A DNA stretch of 64,000 nt from Polynucleobacter sp. UK-Kesae-W10 (GCF_018881575.1 NZ_JACVQB010000001.1:544986-608985); one strand, 5' to 3'; shown: positions 1 to 9,578, counted from the first letter of the stretch. Numbers and translations are program-made. Notes: a model not told the origin generated them from the letters alone.

Positions 1-140
1 CTAAGAGTGTGCAATGAGGATCCCAAAATTAATTAGGTCTTTTTTCCCAAAAGAGCGCACACAATTATAAAAAGGAGTATTTTGCCCTTATCTTTTAAGT
101 CGCAGCTGGATGTTTAGAAAAGTCTCTTTAACGAATAACC

Positions 141-178
141 ATTTGGCGGCTTGCTGGTTCGCAGAAAGCTAGCCAAAT
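141..178 (+). promoter_or_regulatory. Long hairpin in the leader of the polysaccharide operon
   Basis: An imperfect inverted repeat can fold into a long stem. ATTTGGC (141-147) pairs with GCCAAAT (172-178), GGCTT (148-152) with AAGCT (166-170, one G-T pair), and CTG (154-156) with CAG (162-164) around a GTTCG loop. A171 is a bulge and G153/A165 a mismatch. No T-run follows, so it is not an ordinary terminator. It ends 63 bases before the first gene of the island. The pairing is seen in the sequence; a role as leader RNA structure or operator is inference. The other bases of 1-241 hold no gene I can support. Confidence 0.4.
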
Positions 179-241
179 AGAAAATAGCTAATTGCAATTT
201 TGAAAATAGCATATAAAAAACCATGATTACTAATTAAGATA

Positions 242-1561
242 ATGGAAAATAATCAGGATACATTACCCTCAGTCCTTACAGTTGGTTTTGACAATGAAGT
301 GCTTTTAGCGCTCAAAACTAAATTCAATGTTGCTTTTTCTATCGCAGATAGTGTGAATGCTGATTTGAATTGGCATGAATTTCATGAGCTCGATATAGAT
401 TATGCTAAGCCTTTCATTGATTCCAAGATGCAGGCCTGCCTTCAAAATATCCGGCAACATTACTTACAATTTGTTGACATTAACTCTCGTCGTCACTATT
501 ACATACCTGGTCGTGAATCTGAGACATATAACGGATTCCTCATTACTTTTTATAAGGCTTATCAATTACTTACTGAGAAAAAAATTGAACTTATATTGCA
601 CGCCAATATTCCTCACGAGGGATTCGATTTCATCATTCATAAGATAGCCTGCCATCTTGGGATCCCAAGTGTGCTCTGCTATCAAAGCCTGATTCCGAAT
701 CGATTTTGGTTAACTTCAACAGTTTCAGAATTTGGCTGTCATAGCACCGCCCCAGATCTTTTTGAATTTGAGCCATCGGGCTATAAATTGCCCGATACTT
801 GGTTTTATATGCGCGGAAGCGAGCGAGATTCGTCATACGGTATTGGGGATTTATTCTTTGAGGTTTTGCGTCGCCCTTATCGCTTGCCTCCAGCTTTAGT
901 TCGATTTGCTTATGCATATCAGTTTAGGCGTAATGTGCAAAGACTTACCACCAATTTTATTAAGGGTAACCCATTTATTTATTTTCCACTTCATCTCCAG
1001 CCTGAACTGACAACCGCTGCCATTGGAGGAATTTATGCAGATCAAATATTGGCTTTAGAAACTTTAAGTTCTTTATTGCCCTCAAATTATTTAATTTATG
1101 TAAAAGAAAATCCGAAGCAAACAGAAAAACAGCGTGGCCCCTTTTTCTATAAAAGGCTTGCTACACTTAAAAATGTTCGTTTGCTCTCTAAGCATGAAAA
1201 TTCAATTAATCTTATTAGATCAAGTGCCGGCATTGCGACCATTACTGGTACGGCAGGTTGGGAGGCGCTGTTTTATGGAAAGCCAGTCTTAGTTTTTGGA
1301 GCTGCATGGTACAGAGAGTTTACGGGTGTAACAATGTTTGGCGATGGGTTTAACATTCAGCATTTTCTAAATTCGGCACCTTCAGAACCAACTGAGTTGG
1401 TGGCTGAATTGGATCGCGCATTAAAAAAATCCGGCAAAGGAGTTGTTGATCCTGCTTATCAGGAATTGATTCCTGGATTTGATAAGTTAGAAAATGCTCA
1501 ATTAGTTGCGCAAAGCATTTTTAAATTTATTCAAGCTCGTACTAAGACTTTGTATAAGTAG
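242..1561 (+). CDS. Capsule polysaccharide biosynthesis-like protein (KpsC/KpsS-type)
   Basis: A 439-residue protein without signal peptide or clear membrane segment, probably a cytoplasmic sugar transferase. The middle and C-terminal half match the pattern of the Capsule_synth (KpsC/KpsS) family: FPLHLQPE near residue 250, VKENPK near 285, and the nucleotide-sugar-site stretch ITGTAGWEALFYGKPVLVFG near 335-355. KpsC and KpsS of E. coli build the Kdo linker of ABC-exported capsules, but the acceptor and donor here cannot be told from sequence. It is the first gene seen in the + strand island, and the next gene starts 3 bases after its stop. A more distant polysaccharide transferase is the main alternative. 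Confidence 0.7.
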   Translation: MENNQDTLPSVLTVGFDNEVLLALKTKFNVAFSIADSVNADLNWHEFHELDIDYAKPFIDSKMQACLQNIRQHYLQFVDINSRRHYYIPGRESETYNGFLITFYKAYQLLTEKKIELILHANIPHEGFDFIIHKIACHLGIPSVLCYQSLIPNRFWLTSTVSEFGCHSTAPDLFEFEPSGYKLPDTWFYMRGSERDSSYGIGDLFFEVLRRPYRLPPALVRFAYAYQFRRNVQRLTTNFIKGNPFIYFPLHLQPELTTAAIGGIYADQILALETLSSLLPSNYLIYVKENPKQTEKQRGPFFYKRLATLKNVRLLSKHENSINLIRSSAGIATITGTAGWEALFYGKPVLVFGAAWYREFTGVTMFGDGFNIQHFLNSAPSEPTELVAELDRALKKSGKGVVDPAYQELIPGFDKLENAQLVAQSIFKFIQARTKTLYK

Positions 1562-1564
1562 ATC

Positions 1565-3103
1565 ATGTTTAGTAATATTTTGCTCATAATATTGCCTAAA
1601 AGCTTGCGTTTGCGTTGGGGGCTTGATGAAAGCGAACGCAAATTCATTAAGCAATTAAAGCCACACTTAAAAGCGGCAACGCGTACAACAGGCCCTAGAT
1701 TGCTTGTACAGATGCCACCAGATTATTTTTGTTTAGCCCTTTTTTCTTTGGCCATAAGTTACTTGCGCCCATCCGTTATTCGGGGTTTATGGCACCAAAG
1801 TATTGTATCAAGCCCAAGACAAGAGACTTTTAGTCCATTGCGTTATTTTGGCAGAAATTTTGCACGTTTTTTTGATCAGAGAAAATGGTCACGATTGTAT
1901 AAAGCGTTAGGCATTAATTCTTTTTTTAATTTAGAGCCCATTTTTTGGTCAAAATTTTTAAATAGGATTGAAGCTCGACGAATTTTTTTGAAACTTGCAA
2001 CTAAACAAGATTTGCTTGATCTGCGATTAAACGGATTGGCTTGCGGAGACTTAATCTATGACACCTATTTGCGTTATCGGGTACAGCCAACGGTTGATGT
2101 CAAAGATCCCTATTTGCGTCATCTCATCGCTAAGGCGCTTGATGCGCAACTAGCCGCAAATAAAATATTTCAAAGAGGACGCTTTGAAATATTTCTAACA
2201 AATTACACTAGTTATATCCAGCATGGAATCCCAGCTCGCGTTGCATTGGAGTGCGGGGTACATGTTTATTCGGCAGGTAATCTTTCGCAGTTTTTTAAAC
2301 GACTATCTTTGGAAGATAGTCTACACACAACTGAGCACTGGAGTTATAAGGAGCGCTTCGCTAAGCTAGAGGATCAAGGCTTGGCGCGAAGCCAGGCTAA
2401 AAATATGCTCAAGACTCGATTTGCTGGCGGCGTTGATAAAGCCACCTTGTATATGAAATCAAGCGCATTTACAAACTCCAAAGCTTCTATGCCATCGGGA
2501 ATTGAGGGTGTAGTCTTTCTCCATGATTTTTTTGATTCCCCTCACTGCCACCGTTCAATGCTATTCCCAGATTTTCTAGATTGGATACGTTATACCTTGG
2601 GTGTTATTGAGGAGTATCGATTGCCAATTGCAGTGAAACCACACCCCAATCAACTTGCTGAAAGTAGGGAGGTTGTAGCAAAGCTTCAAGAGGAATTTCC
2701 TAGCATTTGCTGGCTGCCATCTAATCTTTCAAATAGAGTAATTTTTGACTCTGGAATTCGATGCGGGATCTCAGTTTACGGAACTATCCTACATGAGTTA
2801 GCTTTTCATGGTATCGCCGCACTAGCAGCAGGAGATCATCCCCATAGTGCGTTTGATATTGCCATCACACCTAATACAATTGAAAAGTATCGACAGTGCT
2901 TGATTCATTTTAGAGAACTCCGCTTAAGTGATAATGTTCAAGAAGAAGTTTTATCGTTTTATTACATGCATAATATTCATAAAAATGAAGTCATAGATAT
3001 AAATTTTGATCAGTGGGATCTTCGTGGTATTGGGCCCAATGATAGCAAGCGTTTAGGGATTTTTTTAAACACTCACCCTGATTACCCTAGCCTTGAAAGT
3101 TGA
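1565..3103 (+). CDS. Putative polysaccharide biosynthesis glycosyltransferase
   Basis: A 512-residue soluble protein that I recognise only loosely. The C-terminal third has a glycosyltransferase-like layout similar to the capsule-synthesis proteins: FLHDFFDSPHCH near residue 320, VKPHPNQ near 358, and a GISVYGTILHELAFHGIAAL stretch near 400 that resembles the usual G-T-x-x-x-E-x-x-x-x-G-x-P donor-site pattern. The first 300 residues show no motif I can name. It sits 3 bases after the capsule-synthesis-like gene and runs into the methyltransferase gene, so the three are surely cotranscribed. Its role in assembling the same surface glycan is inferred from position. Confidence 0.5.
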   Translation: MFSNILLIILPKSLRLRWGLDESERKFIKQLKPHLKAATRTTGPRLLVQMPPDYFCLALFSLAISYLRPSVIRGLWHQSIVSSPRQETFSPLRYFGRNFARFFDQRKWSRLYKALGINSFFNLEPIFWSKFLNRIEARRIFLKLATKQDLLDLRLNGLACGDLIYDTYLRYRVQPTVDVKDPYLRHLIAKALDAQLAANKIFQRGRFEIFLTNYTSYIQHGIPARVALECGVHVYSAGNLSQFFKRLSLEDSLHTTEHWSYKERFAKLEDQGLARSQAKNMLKTRFAGGVDKATLYMKSSAFTNSKASMPSGIEGVVFLHDFFDSPHCHRSMLFPDFLDWIRYTLGVIEEYRLPIAVKPHPNQLAESREVVAKLQEEFPSICWLPSNLSNRVIFDSGIRCGISVYGTILHELAFHGIAALAAGDHPHSAFDIAITPNTIEKYRQCLIHFRELRLSDNVQEEVLSFYYMHNIHKNEVIDINFDQWDLRGIGPNDSKRLGIFLNTHPDYPSLES

Positions 3104-3108
3104 TCGAT

Positions 3109-3966
3109 ATGAAGGTGCAGACCAAAATAGATGGTGAAATAGAGCGCTATTTAAGTGGCGATCAGCTCTATGGGGATAATTTGACCTTGCCGGAAATTGA
3201 GGCTTGGTATGCTGATGAGGGCGAAGGATATGCGAATTTAGGTTCATTAAATAAATCCTCTTATCGCTATGTTTATCACGCCCTAAATTGGCGCCATGGA
3301 TTTAGCAAAGTCAATCTCAACCCAGGCCTGAATATATTGGGTTTTGGAAGTGCTTATGGCGAGGAATTGAAGCCGGTCTTAGCAAAGGCGCGAAACATTA
3401 CCATCATAGATCCTTCTGATGTATTCGTAAGCAAGGCTATTGGTGGGATACCGTGTTCTTATGTTAAGCCAATTGCTAGTGGCAAATTAGAGTTTCAAAA
3501 TAGCACTTTTGATTTAGTTACAGCATTTGGAGTTCTGCACCATATCCCAAATGTATCAACCGTGCTTCGTGAAATTTCTCGTGTTATGAAACCTGGCGCC
3601 ACTTTATTATTGCGTGAGCCAATAGTTTCAATGGGGGATTGGCGCTTTCCACGACCAGGTCTAACCCGTCATGAGCGAGGGATACCAATCAAACTACTTC
3701 GGGAATTGGTTTTGGCATCAGGTTTAAAAATTCAGTCGGAAGAATTGTGCGTCTTCCCGCCCCTCACTACCGTACTTAGAAAAATTCAGCCAGAAGTTTA
3801 TAACAATTCACTTTTAACGGCTATAGATCAAATTTTGTCGAGAATATTTAGCTTTAATGTGTCATACCATGCATTTTCATGGTGGCAAAAAATTCGCCCA
3901 AGCGCAGTTTTTTTCGTTATAGAGAAACCTGAAAATGTCGATAAAGAGATGCGAGCAGCTTTATGA
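3109..3966 (+). CDS. Class I SAM-dependent methyltransferase
   Basis: A 285-residue protein of the Methyltransf_11 type. A SAM-binding GFGSAYGEEL loop lies near residue 80, an acidic IIDPSD strand near 100, and VTAFGVLHHIPNVSTVLREI near 135-155 is the usual post-motif region. It probably methylates a sugar or a lipid-linked intermediate of the surface glycan; the substrate cannot be read from sequence. I chose ATG 3109; a TTG at 3100 overlapping the previous stop (TTGA) would add three residues. It overlaps the following glycosyltransferase gene by four bases (ATGA), implying translational coupling. Confidence 0.75.
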   Translation: MKVQTKIDGEIERYLSGDQLYGDNLTLPEIEAWYADEGEGYANLGSLNKSSYRYVYHALNWRHGFSKVNLNPGLNILGFGSAYGEELKPVLAKARNITIIDPSDVFVSKAIGGIPCSYVKPIASGKLEFQNSTFDLVTAFGVLHHIPNVSTVLREISRVMKPGATLLLREPIVSMGDWRFPRPGLTRHERGIPIKLLRELVLASGLKIQSEELCVFPPLTTVLRKIQPEVYNNSLLTAIDQILSRIFSFNVSYHAFSWWQKIRPSAVFFVIEKPENVDKEMRAAL

Positions 3967-5099
3967 GACTCTGTATTATTCAATCAACGTTGCCCCTGTA
4001 TTCAATTTCTTTCTTTAATCGGATACGCAAATTAAATCCAGAAATTGAGTTAGTTGTTTTAGCAAATCTAAAGAGCGATGATTCACTGAATCAATATCAT
4101 CCGGAAATTTGTGAATTTGCTGTGCAACATCTTAATAGCGTTTCTTGGGGTGGCGTGTTTATCCGACCAGGAATTTTAAGAGCCTTACAAAAAATTAATC
4201 CCGATGTAATCGTTTTTAGTGGATCACCGCGTGAGTGGAGTCAACTTATAGCCTTGTGCTGGTGGCGCCTAAGTGGGGGTAGAGTTATTTCTTGGGGCAT
4301 GTTTCATAGAATTGGAGCTCCAAAAGTATTTACTAATGTATATTTTCGTCTAGTTGGTTATTTGTCGCAAAGATGCTTCACCTATACCCGTACTGGGGCC
4401 ATTATGATTTCGCACCTAGGCACCCCCAAAAATAAAATTCGCGTAGTTGGTACGGCAATAGATGAGCAGATTCCATTCAAAGAATCTTCCGCATTAAGCG
4501 CTGAAGCTTTGCAAAATTTCAAGACAATGTATCAGATTCAGGGCAAAAAATTAATTCTGCAGGTAGTACGCCTCAATAGAAGTAAACGTCCTGAACTATT
4601 GATATATGCCCTTAAGAAAATTCTGACAAAGCGGAGTGATGTCATGGTTGCTCTAATTGGTGACGGAGAAATGAAGTCTGAGTTAGAGTTGCTTGCTGTC
4701 AAGCTGGGAGTGGCGTCCAATATTTTGTTTTTGGGTGCCATATATGATGAAAAACTACTTTGCCCGTGGTATCTTAGTGCGCAGGTTTTTGTAACCCCCA
4801 CCTTTTTAGGTTTGAGTGGACATCATGCCATGTCTTATGGATTGCCGGTGGTTACGGACGACAGTCTTGATCATCAAGGATCAGAATTTGAGATTCTATC
4901 TGAGGGCTTGAATGGATTAACTTACCGCGAGGGTGATATAGATGACCTTGCGAATACATTGCTACGCGTTCTAGATGATAGTATGTTGCAGAATTTTATG
5001 GCTATTAATGCGCGCAAGACGATTGAGAATGTACATAATTTAAATCGCAAGACTCAGAGATTTATTCGAGAGGTAAAAAGTCTCATGGCGGAAAGCTAA
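3963..5099 (+). CDS. Glycosyltransferase family 4
   Basis: A 378-residue GT-B enzyme. The C-terminal Rossmann half is typical of GT4: LQVVRLNRSKRPELLI (donor-domain start, about residue 198), ALIGDGEMKSELELLA near 230 and the region around TPTFLGLSGHHAMSYGLPVV near 280. The canonical E-x7-E is altered: GLSGHHAMSYGLPVV carries H and S where many GT4 enzymes have G-x-P-x-x-x-x-E-A-M-A. This may mean a subfamily with a divergent donor site. It starts inside the methyltransferase stop codon and ends one base before the next glycosyltransferase gene. Donor and acceptor are unknown. Confidence 0.75.
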   Translation: MRLCIIQSTLPLYSISFFNRIRKLNPEIELVVLANLKSDDSLNQYHPEICEFAVQHLNSVSWGGVFIRPGILRALQKINPDVIVFSGSPREWSQLIALCWWRLSGGRVISWGMFHRIGAPKVFTNVYFRLVGYLSQRCFTYTRTGAIMISHLGTPKNKIRVVGTAIDEQIPFKESSALSAEALQNFKTMYQIQGKKLILQVVRLNRSKRPELLIYALKKILTKRSDVMVALIGDGEMKSELELLAVKLGVASNILFLGAIYDEKLLCPWYLSAQVFVTPTFLGLSGHHAMSYGLPVVTDDSLDHQGSEFEILSEGLNGLTYREGDIDDLANTLLRVLDDSMLQNFMAINARKTIENVHNLNRKTQRFIREVKSLMAES

Positions 5100-5100
5100 G

Positions 5101-6207
5101 ATGTCATATTTGTTATATGCATCAAACCTTCATATCGGAGGTGCAGTTCAAGTTGCAGCATCAGTAATTTCTGAGCTATCACAGGCGCAGGGCGACTATC
5201 GTGATCTTTCTGTTTGGGTGTCTACTGAGGTAGATCAAAATTTAAAAGATCTTAAAGTTGACACTACCCTTTTTATTGAATATCGAATAGTCAATCATTG
5301 GGGAATTAGGGCTCTCTTTTCCCCTGATCGCAAGCTTATGGAGGCTTTTTCTTGTATTTTGGTTTTATTTGGCCCTCTCTATTTTCCTAAATTAAAAACA
5401 AAAACAATAGTTGGATTCGCCCAGGCGTGGATCATTAATCCAGCAACAGAGGCTTATGACTCACTTTCGTTAATTCAGCGGATGATTTCAAAAGTGAAGT
5501 TCGGGATTCAAAAATGGTTTTTCATGAATGCAGATCAATTTGTGGTTGAGCTGCAACATGTGAAAGATGGGTTGATGCATTTGAAGCTTGGGGACACTGA
5601 AAACATTCATGTAGTGCCAAACTGTGTAAGCTCTGTATATCTTGACCCATCCTTGTGGCGACCTATTGATTTATGGCCCCAAGGATCGATGCTCTATCTT
5701 GGCTTTTTGGGCAGAAATTATTCTCACAAGAACACCCATATACTTCCCGAGATAAAGAGGGTATTGATGGATGTATATGGGATTCATAGTCAAATTTTCG
5801 TTACCTTTACAGATGACGAGTGGTTGCATTGTGATGAATACTTTAAAAAAGAGATTACTAATATTGGGCCATTGTCTATAGCCCAATGCCCTATTTTTTA
5901 TCAAAAACTAGATGGGGTGATATTTCCAAGCCTTTTGGAGTGCTTTTCAGCAACCCCCTTGGAGGCCTTGGCTATGGAAAGACCCTTGTTTGCCTCAAAT
6001 CGCCCGTTTGTTTGGGATATTTGCGCTGATTTCGCAATATACTTTGATCCATTGAGTCCTATGGATGCTGCAGCAAAAATTGCCAAGTATTTTCAAGGTT
6101 TTCAGGATAAAAAAGATTTGAGTGGAGGGAAAAAGCATGCCCTCAATTTTTCATCTCCAAGGTCGCGCGCATTTCGCTACCTAGAGCTTCTTAAGCATGC
6201 TGGATAG
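5101..6207 (+). CDS. Glycosyltransferase, GT4-like
   Basis: A 368-residue GT-B-type protein. The N-terminus YASNLHIGGAVQVAASVISEL (without the first Met-Ser) is a classical acceptor-domain start with a GG loop. The second half has NCVSSVYL, LGFLGRNYSHKN near residue 200, and FPSLLECFSATPLEALAMERPLFA near 280 to 300, which matches the GT4 E-x7-E donor pocket (E of LLECF and E of LEALA). The family uses nucleotide sugars to extend glycans at the cytoplasmic face. It follows the previous stop by one base and precedes fnlA by 29 bases, closing the first sub-cluster. Specificity is unknown. Confidence 0.75.
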   Translation: MSYLLYASNLHIGGAVQVAASVISELSQAQGDYRDLSVWVSTEVDQNLKDLKVDTTLFIEYRIVNHWGIRALFSPDRKLMEAFSCILVLFGPLYFPKLKTKTIVGFAQAWIINPATEAYDSLSLIQRMISKVKFGIQKWFFMNADQFVVELQHVKDGLMHLKLGDTENIHVVPNCVSSVYLDPSLWRPIDLWPQGSMLYLGFLGRNYSHKNTHILPEIKRVLMDVYGIHSQIFVTFTDDEWLHCDEYFKKEITNIGPLSIAQCPIFYQKLDGVIFPSLLECFSATPLEALAMERPLFASNRPFVWDICADFAIYFDPLSPMDAAAKIAKYFQGFQDKKDLSGGKKHALNFSSPRSRAFRYLELLKHAG

Positions 6208-6236
6208 AATGGAACCTAATTTTCAGGTATTTAATA

Positions 6237-7283
6237 ATGGCATTTGATAAAAAAATTCTTGTAATTACTGGCGGTACAGGATCATTCGGCTCGGCTGTAC
6301 TCAGAAGATTTTTGGATTCTGATATCAGTGAAATTCGTATTTTTAGTCGAGATGAAAAAAAGCAGGATGATATGCGCAAGCGGTTTGCAAATCCCAAGCT
6401 TAAATTTTATATTGGCGATGTTCGTGATAGTCGCAGTGTGTCTAACGTAATGCGTGGAGCGCATTATGTATTTCACGCTGCCGCTCTTAAGCAGGTTCCA
6501 TCATGCGAATTTCATCCTATGGAGGCTGTCCGAACAAACGTACTGGGAACAGAAAATGTTTTGCTCGCAGCAATTGATGCGGGCGTAAATCGTGTGGTAT
6601 GCCTTAGTACTGATAAAGCTGTATATCCCATCAATGCAATGGGAATAAGTAAGGCAATGATGGAAAAAATAATGGTGGCTACCAGTCGTAATTTAGAGGG
6701 CGCCGGTACTGTTATTTGTGGAACTCGGTATGGTAATGTGATGGCTTCGCGTGGATCAGTAATACCGCTATTTGTGGACCAGATTCGTGAGGGTCGCGAG
6801 ATCACTATTACCGACCCAGAAATGACTCGATTCATGATGACTTTAGATGATGCTGTTGATCTAGTTCTTTATGCATTCAAGCATGGAAATAATGGCGATA
6901 TTTTTGTTCAGAAAGCACCAGCTGCCACTATTGACGTTTTAGTAAAAGCAATTTTAGATTTGATGGGAAAGAAAGATTACCCCGTCAATATTATTGGTAC
7001 CCGCCATGGCGAGAAACTCTTTGAGGCCTTGTTGGGGCGAGAAGAGTTGGCCTGTGCCGAGGATTTGGGGGACTATTACAGGGTACCACCAGATGGCCGC
7101 GATTTGAATTATGGAAAGTTTGTGGAGTGTGGCGAGAAGCGACTGACTGCCAGCACTCATGGCGAAGATTACAACTCCCATAACACTACGCGCCTAGACG
7201 TTGAGGGCATGAAAACCTTGCTCTTAAAGTTGGATTTTATGAGACGCATTGCGCGAGGAGAAAATGCAATTGCAGAGGGGTAA
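6237..7283 (+). CDS. fnlA: UDP-N-acetylglucosamine 4,6-dehydratase / 5-epimerase (FnlA/CapE type)
   Basis: First enzyme of UDP-N-acetyl-L-fucosamine synthesis, converting UDP-GlcNAc to the 4-keto-6-deoxy L-configured intermediate. At 348 residues it has the short FlaA1/CapE length. The NAD(P)-binding TGGTGSFGSAVL is at residues 11-22. The active-site stretch STDKAVYPINAMGISK near 124-139 has Met where classical SDRs have Tyr (M-x-x-x-K), as is typical of this inverting dehydratase family. The following fnlB and fnlC homologues fix the pathway. The end overlaps the start of fnlB by about 20 bases. Confidence 0.9.
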   Translation: MAFDKKILVITGGTGSFGSAVLRRFLDSDISEIRIFSRDEKKQDDMRKRFANPKLKFYIGDVRDSRSVSNVMRGAHYVFHAAALKQVPSCEFHPMEAVRTNVLGTENVLLAAIDAGVNRVVCLSTDKAVYPINAMGISKAMMEKIMVATSRNLEGAGTVICGTRYGNVMASRGSVIPLFVDQIREGREITITDPEMTRFMMTLDDAVDLVLYAFKHGNNGDIFVQKAPAATIDVLVKAILDLMGKKDYPVNIIGTRHGEKLFEALLGREELACAEDLGDYYRVPPDGRDLNYGKFVECGEKRLTASTHGEDYNSHNTTRLDVEGMKTLLLKLDFMRRIARGENAIAEG

Positions 7284-8418
7284 AAAAACTCGCGTCCTGA
7301 TAACGGGCCCAGATGGGTTCTTGGGCAGGAATTTACTCTTGCGTTTAAGCGAGCTAAACAATGTGGATTGCCTATTTTTTAGAAAAAGCGATAACCCCAG
7401 GGATCTCCCGAGTCTTGTTCGTAGCGTTGATTTTATATTTCATTTGGCCGGCGTAAATCGACCCGAAAACCCATTAGAGTTTCAGGAGGGCAATGCTGAA
7501 TTGACGCGTTCGCTAATTAGTGCGGTAGAAGAGGCTTCACTAAAGTCATTAATACCACCCACTATTATTTTTGCATCATCTACTCAAGCTGAGTTGAATA
7601 ACCCCTACGGTGAGAGCAAGAGATGTGCTGAGGATTATTTATTTAAATTTTCCAAAAGAACGCAAGCAAAAGTTTTTGTATTTCGCTTTCCCAATATTTT
7701 TGGTAAGTGGGCTCGGCCAAATTTCAATTCAGTAGTCGCTACTTTTTGCCATAATATTTCAAGAGACTTACCTATCCAAGTTAATAATCCTGATGCATTG
7801 CTGTCACTGGTCTATATTGATGATGTCATGGATATCTTCATGAGTTTATTGCGTTCCGAAGAATTTACTTTAGGTGAGGATGGTTTTGCGCCGTTGCCGC
7901 AGACATACCAAACAACTGTTGGCGAGCTCTCTAGGCACCTAATGAATTTTAAGGAGGGTAGAGATTCCCTCTTGATTGAATGCGTTGGCAGTGGGTACTT
8001 GCATGCACTCTATGCTACTTATATAAGTTATTTACCTGTAGAGAAATTTGCTTATGAAATTCCGGCGCATAGTGATTCACGGGGGGTTTTTGTAGAAATG
8101 CTCAAGACGCCTGATTGTGGTCAGTTTTCTTTTTTTACTGCCCACCCAGGGGTCACAAGGGGCGGTCATTACCACCATAGCAAAATTGAAAAATTTCTGG
8201 TGATTAAGGGGAGGGCATTATTTAGATTTAGGCATATGCAAACTGGTGAAACATATCAGCTAGAATCTATGGGAGGACAGCCTAAGGTCGTGGAAACTAT
8301 CCCGGGCTGGACCCATGATATTACTAATATAGGCCCTGATGAGATGATCGCGATTCTTTGGGCTAATGAGATATTTGATCCGCAAAGACCGGATACTCAG
8401 AAGTCCCTCATTCAATAA
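7264..8418 (+). CDS. fnlB: UDP-2-acetamido-2,6-dideoxy-hexulose reductase with cupin domain (FnlB/CapF)
   Basis: Second enzyme of the UDP-L-FucNAc route, a 384-residue bifunctional protein. The N-terminal SDR domain starts with VLITGPDGFLGRNLLL near residue 10 and has YGESKRCAE (Y-x-x-x-K) near 120. The C-terminal cupin has DSRGVFVEMLKT, HPGVTRGGHYHHSKIEKFLV near 290 and a WTHDITNIG stretch. In CapF the cupin domain performs C3 epimerisation and the SDR domain NADPH-dependent C4 reduction. I chose ATG 7264, preceded by GAGGAG; a TTG at 7249 is also in frame. It overlaps fnlA upstream and ends 13 bases before the 2-epimerase start. Confidence 0.9.
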   Translation: MQLQRGKKTRVLITGPDGFLGRNLLLRLSELNNVDCLFFRKSDNPRDLPSLVRSVDFIFHLAGVNRPENPLEFQEGNAELTRSLISAVEEASLKSLIPPTIIFASSTQAELNNPYGESKRCAEDYLFKFSKRTQAKVFVFRFPNIFGKWARPNFNSVVATFCHNISRDLPIQVNNPDALLSLVYIDDVMDIFMSLLRSEEFTLGEDGFAPLPQTYQTTVGELSRHLMNFKEGRDSLLIECVGSGYLHALYATYISYLPVEKFAYEIPAHSDSRGVFVEMLKTPDCGQFSFFTAHPGVTRGGHYHHSKIEKFLVIKGRALFRFRHMQTGETYQLESMGGQPKVVETIPGWTHDITNIGPDEMIAILWANEIFDPQRPDTQKSLIQ

Positions 8419-8431
8419 AAATGGTTTCTAT

Positions 8432-9568
8432 ATGAAAAAACTTAAGGTAGCAACCGTCATTGGAACCCGACCCGAGATTATTCGACTCTCTCGTGTGCTG
8501 GCTCGACTGGATCAAACCTGCGAGCACGTCTTAATTCACACGGGACAAAACTACGACTATGAGCTTAATCAAATTTTCTTTGACGATTTGGGGCTTAGAA
8601 AACCAGATTATTTCTTGGATAGTACAAAGGGCTCAAATAGTGCAGCTCAGACAATTGGCAATTTAATTGGTGCTGTAGACGGGGTTTTGGATCAAGTGAG
8701 GCCTGATGCATTATTGGTTCTGGGCGATACCAATAGCTGTTTATCTGTAATTCCTGCGAAGCGAAGAAAAATCCCTGTTTTTCACATGGAGGCTGGTAAT
8801 CGTTGCTTTGATGAGCGCGTTCCAGAAGAGATCAATCGGCGCATCGTAGACCATACTGCAGACATTAATATGCCTTACAGTTCTATAGCTCGCGAATATC
8901 TTCTTCGTGAAGGTTTACCGCCGGATTCAGTAATTAAGACCGGCAGCCCTTTATATGAAGTATTAAGCTTTTACAGGCCAAAAATTGATGTATCCAATGT
9001 TATCACCCGCTTGCAGTTAAAGCCTAAAGAGTATTTTTTAGTTAGCGCCCATAGAGAAGAGAATATTGATAATCCAAAACTCTTTCAGCAGTTCACTGAA
9101 ATGCTAAATGGCTTGGCCAATAGCTTTGATCATCCTATTATCCTGTCTGCTCATCCCAGAACCCAAAAAAGAATCACCGAGTCAGGGCTGTCGCTAGATC
9201 CAAGGGTGAGCATATTAAAGCCACTGGGTTTTTTTGATTACGTGAAGTTGCAGCTAAATGCCCGTGTTGTTTTATCTGATAGTGGTAGCATCAGCGAAGA
9301 GGCTTCTATTTTGAATATTCCTGCGCTCAATATACGTGAGGCGCATGAACGACCTGAGGCAATGGAGGAAGCTCCCGTCATGATGGTGGGTCTAAACCCA
9401 GAAAGAATCTATCAGGCGATTGAACTCCTCGAACAAGATGGCGGCTCTGGACAAAAAGATTTGCGCATTGTGTCTGACTATCAAATGCCAAACGTTTCAG
9501 AAAAAGTTGTCAGGATTTTGCATAGCTACACAGATTATGTGAATCGTACGGTTTGGAAGAAATACTGA
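8432..9568 (+). CDS. fnlC: UDP-GlcNAc 2-epimerase family (FnlC/CapG, WecB-like)
   Basis: Non-hydrolysing 2-epimerase, 378 residues, the usual length. It has VIGTRPEIIRLSRVL near residues 9-23, HTGQNYDYELNQIFFDDL near 40, HREENID near 207 and LSDSGSISEEASIL near 283. Next to fnlA and fnlB it should convert UDP-2-acetamido-2,6-dideoxy-L-talose to UDP-L-FucNAc. I used ATG 8432, because the family begins right before KVATVIGTRPE; the reading frame is open upstream from 8366 through the end of fnlB. Next gene begins 10 bases downstream. Confidence 0.9.
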   Translation: MKKLKVATVIGTRPEIIRLSRVLARLDQTCEHVLIHTGQNYDYELNQIFFDDLGLRKPDYFLDSTKGSNSAAQTIGNLIGAVDGVLDQVRPDALLVLGDTNSCLSVIPAKRRKIPVFHMEAGNRCFDERVPEEINRRIVDHTADINMPYSSIAREYLLREGLPPDSVIKTGSPLYEVLSFYRPKIDVSNVITRLQLKPKEYFLVSAHREENIDNPKLFQQFTEMLNGLANSFDHPIILSAHPRTQKRITESGLSLDPRVSILKPLGFFDYVKLQLNARVVLSDSGSISEEASILNIPALNIREAHERPEAMEEAPVMMVGLNPERIYQAIELLEQDGGSGQKDLRIVSDYQMPNVSEKVVRILHSYTDYVNRTVWKKY

Positions 9569-9578
9569 TTTCCAATCT

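Noticed and set aside
83..118. Possible 11-codon leader peptide with AAGGAG upstream
   Set aside because: TTG start, no attenuator downstream with T-run, and no amino-acid bias; support is too thin.
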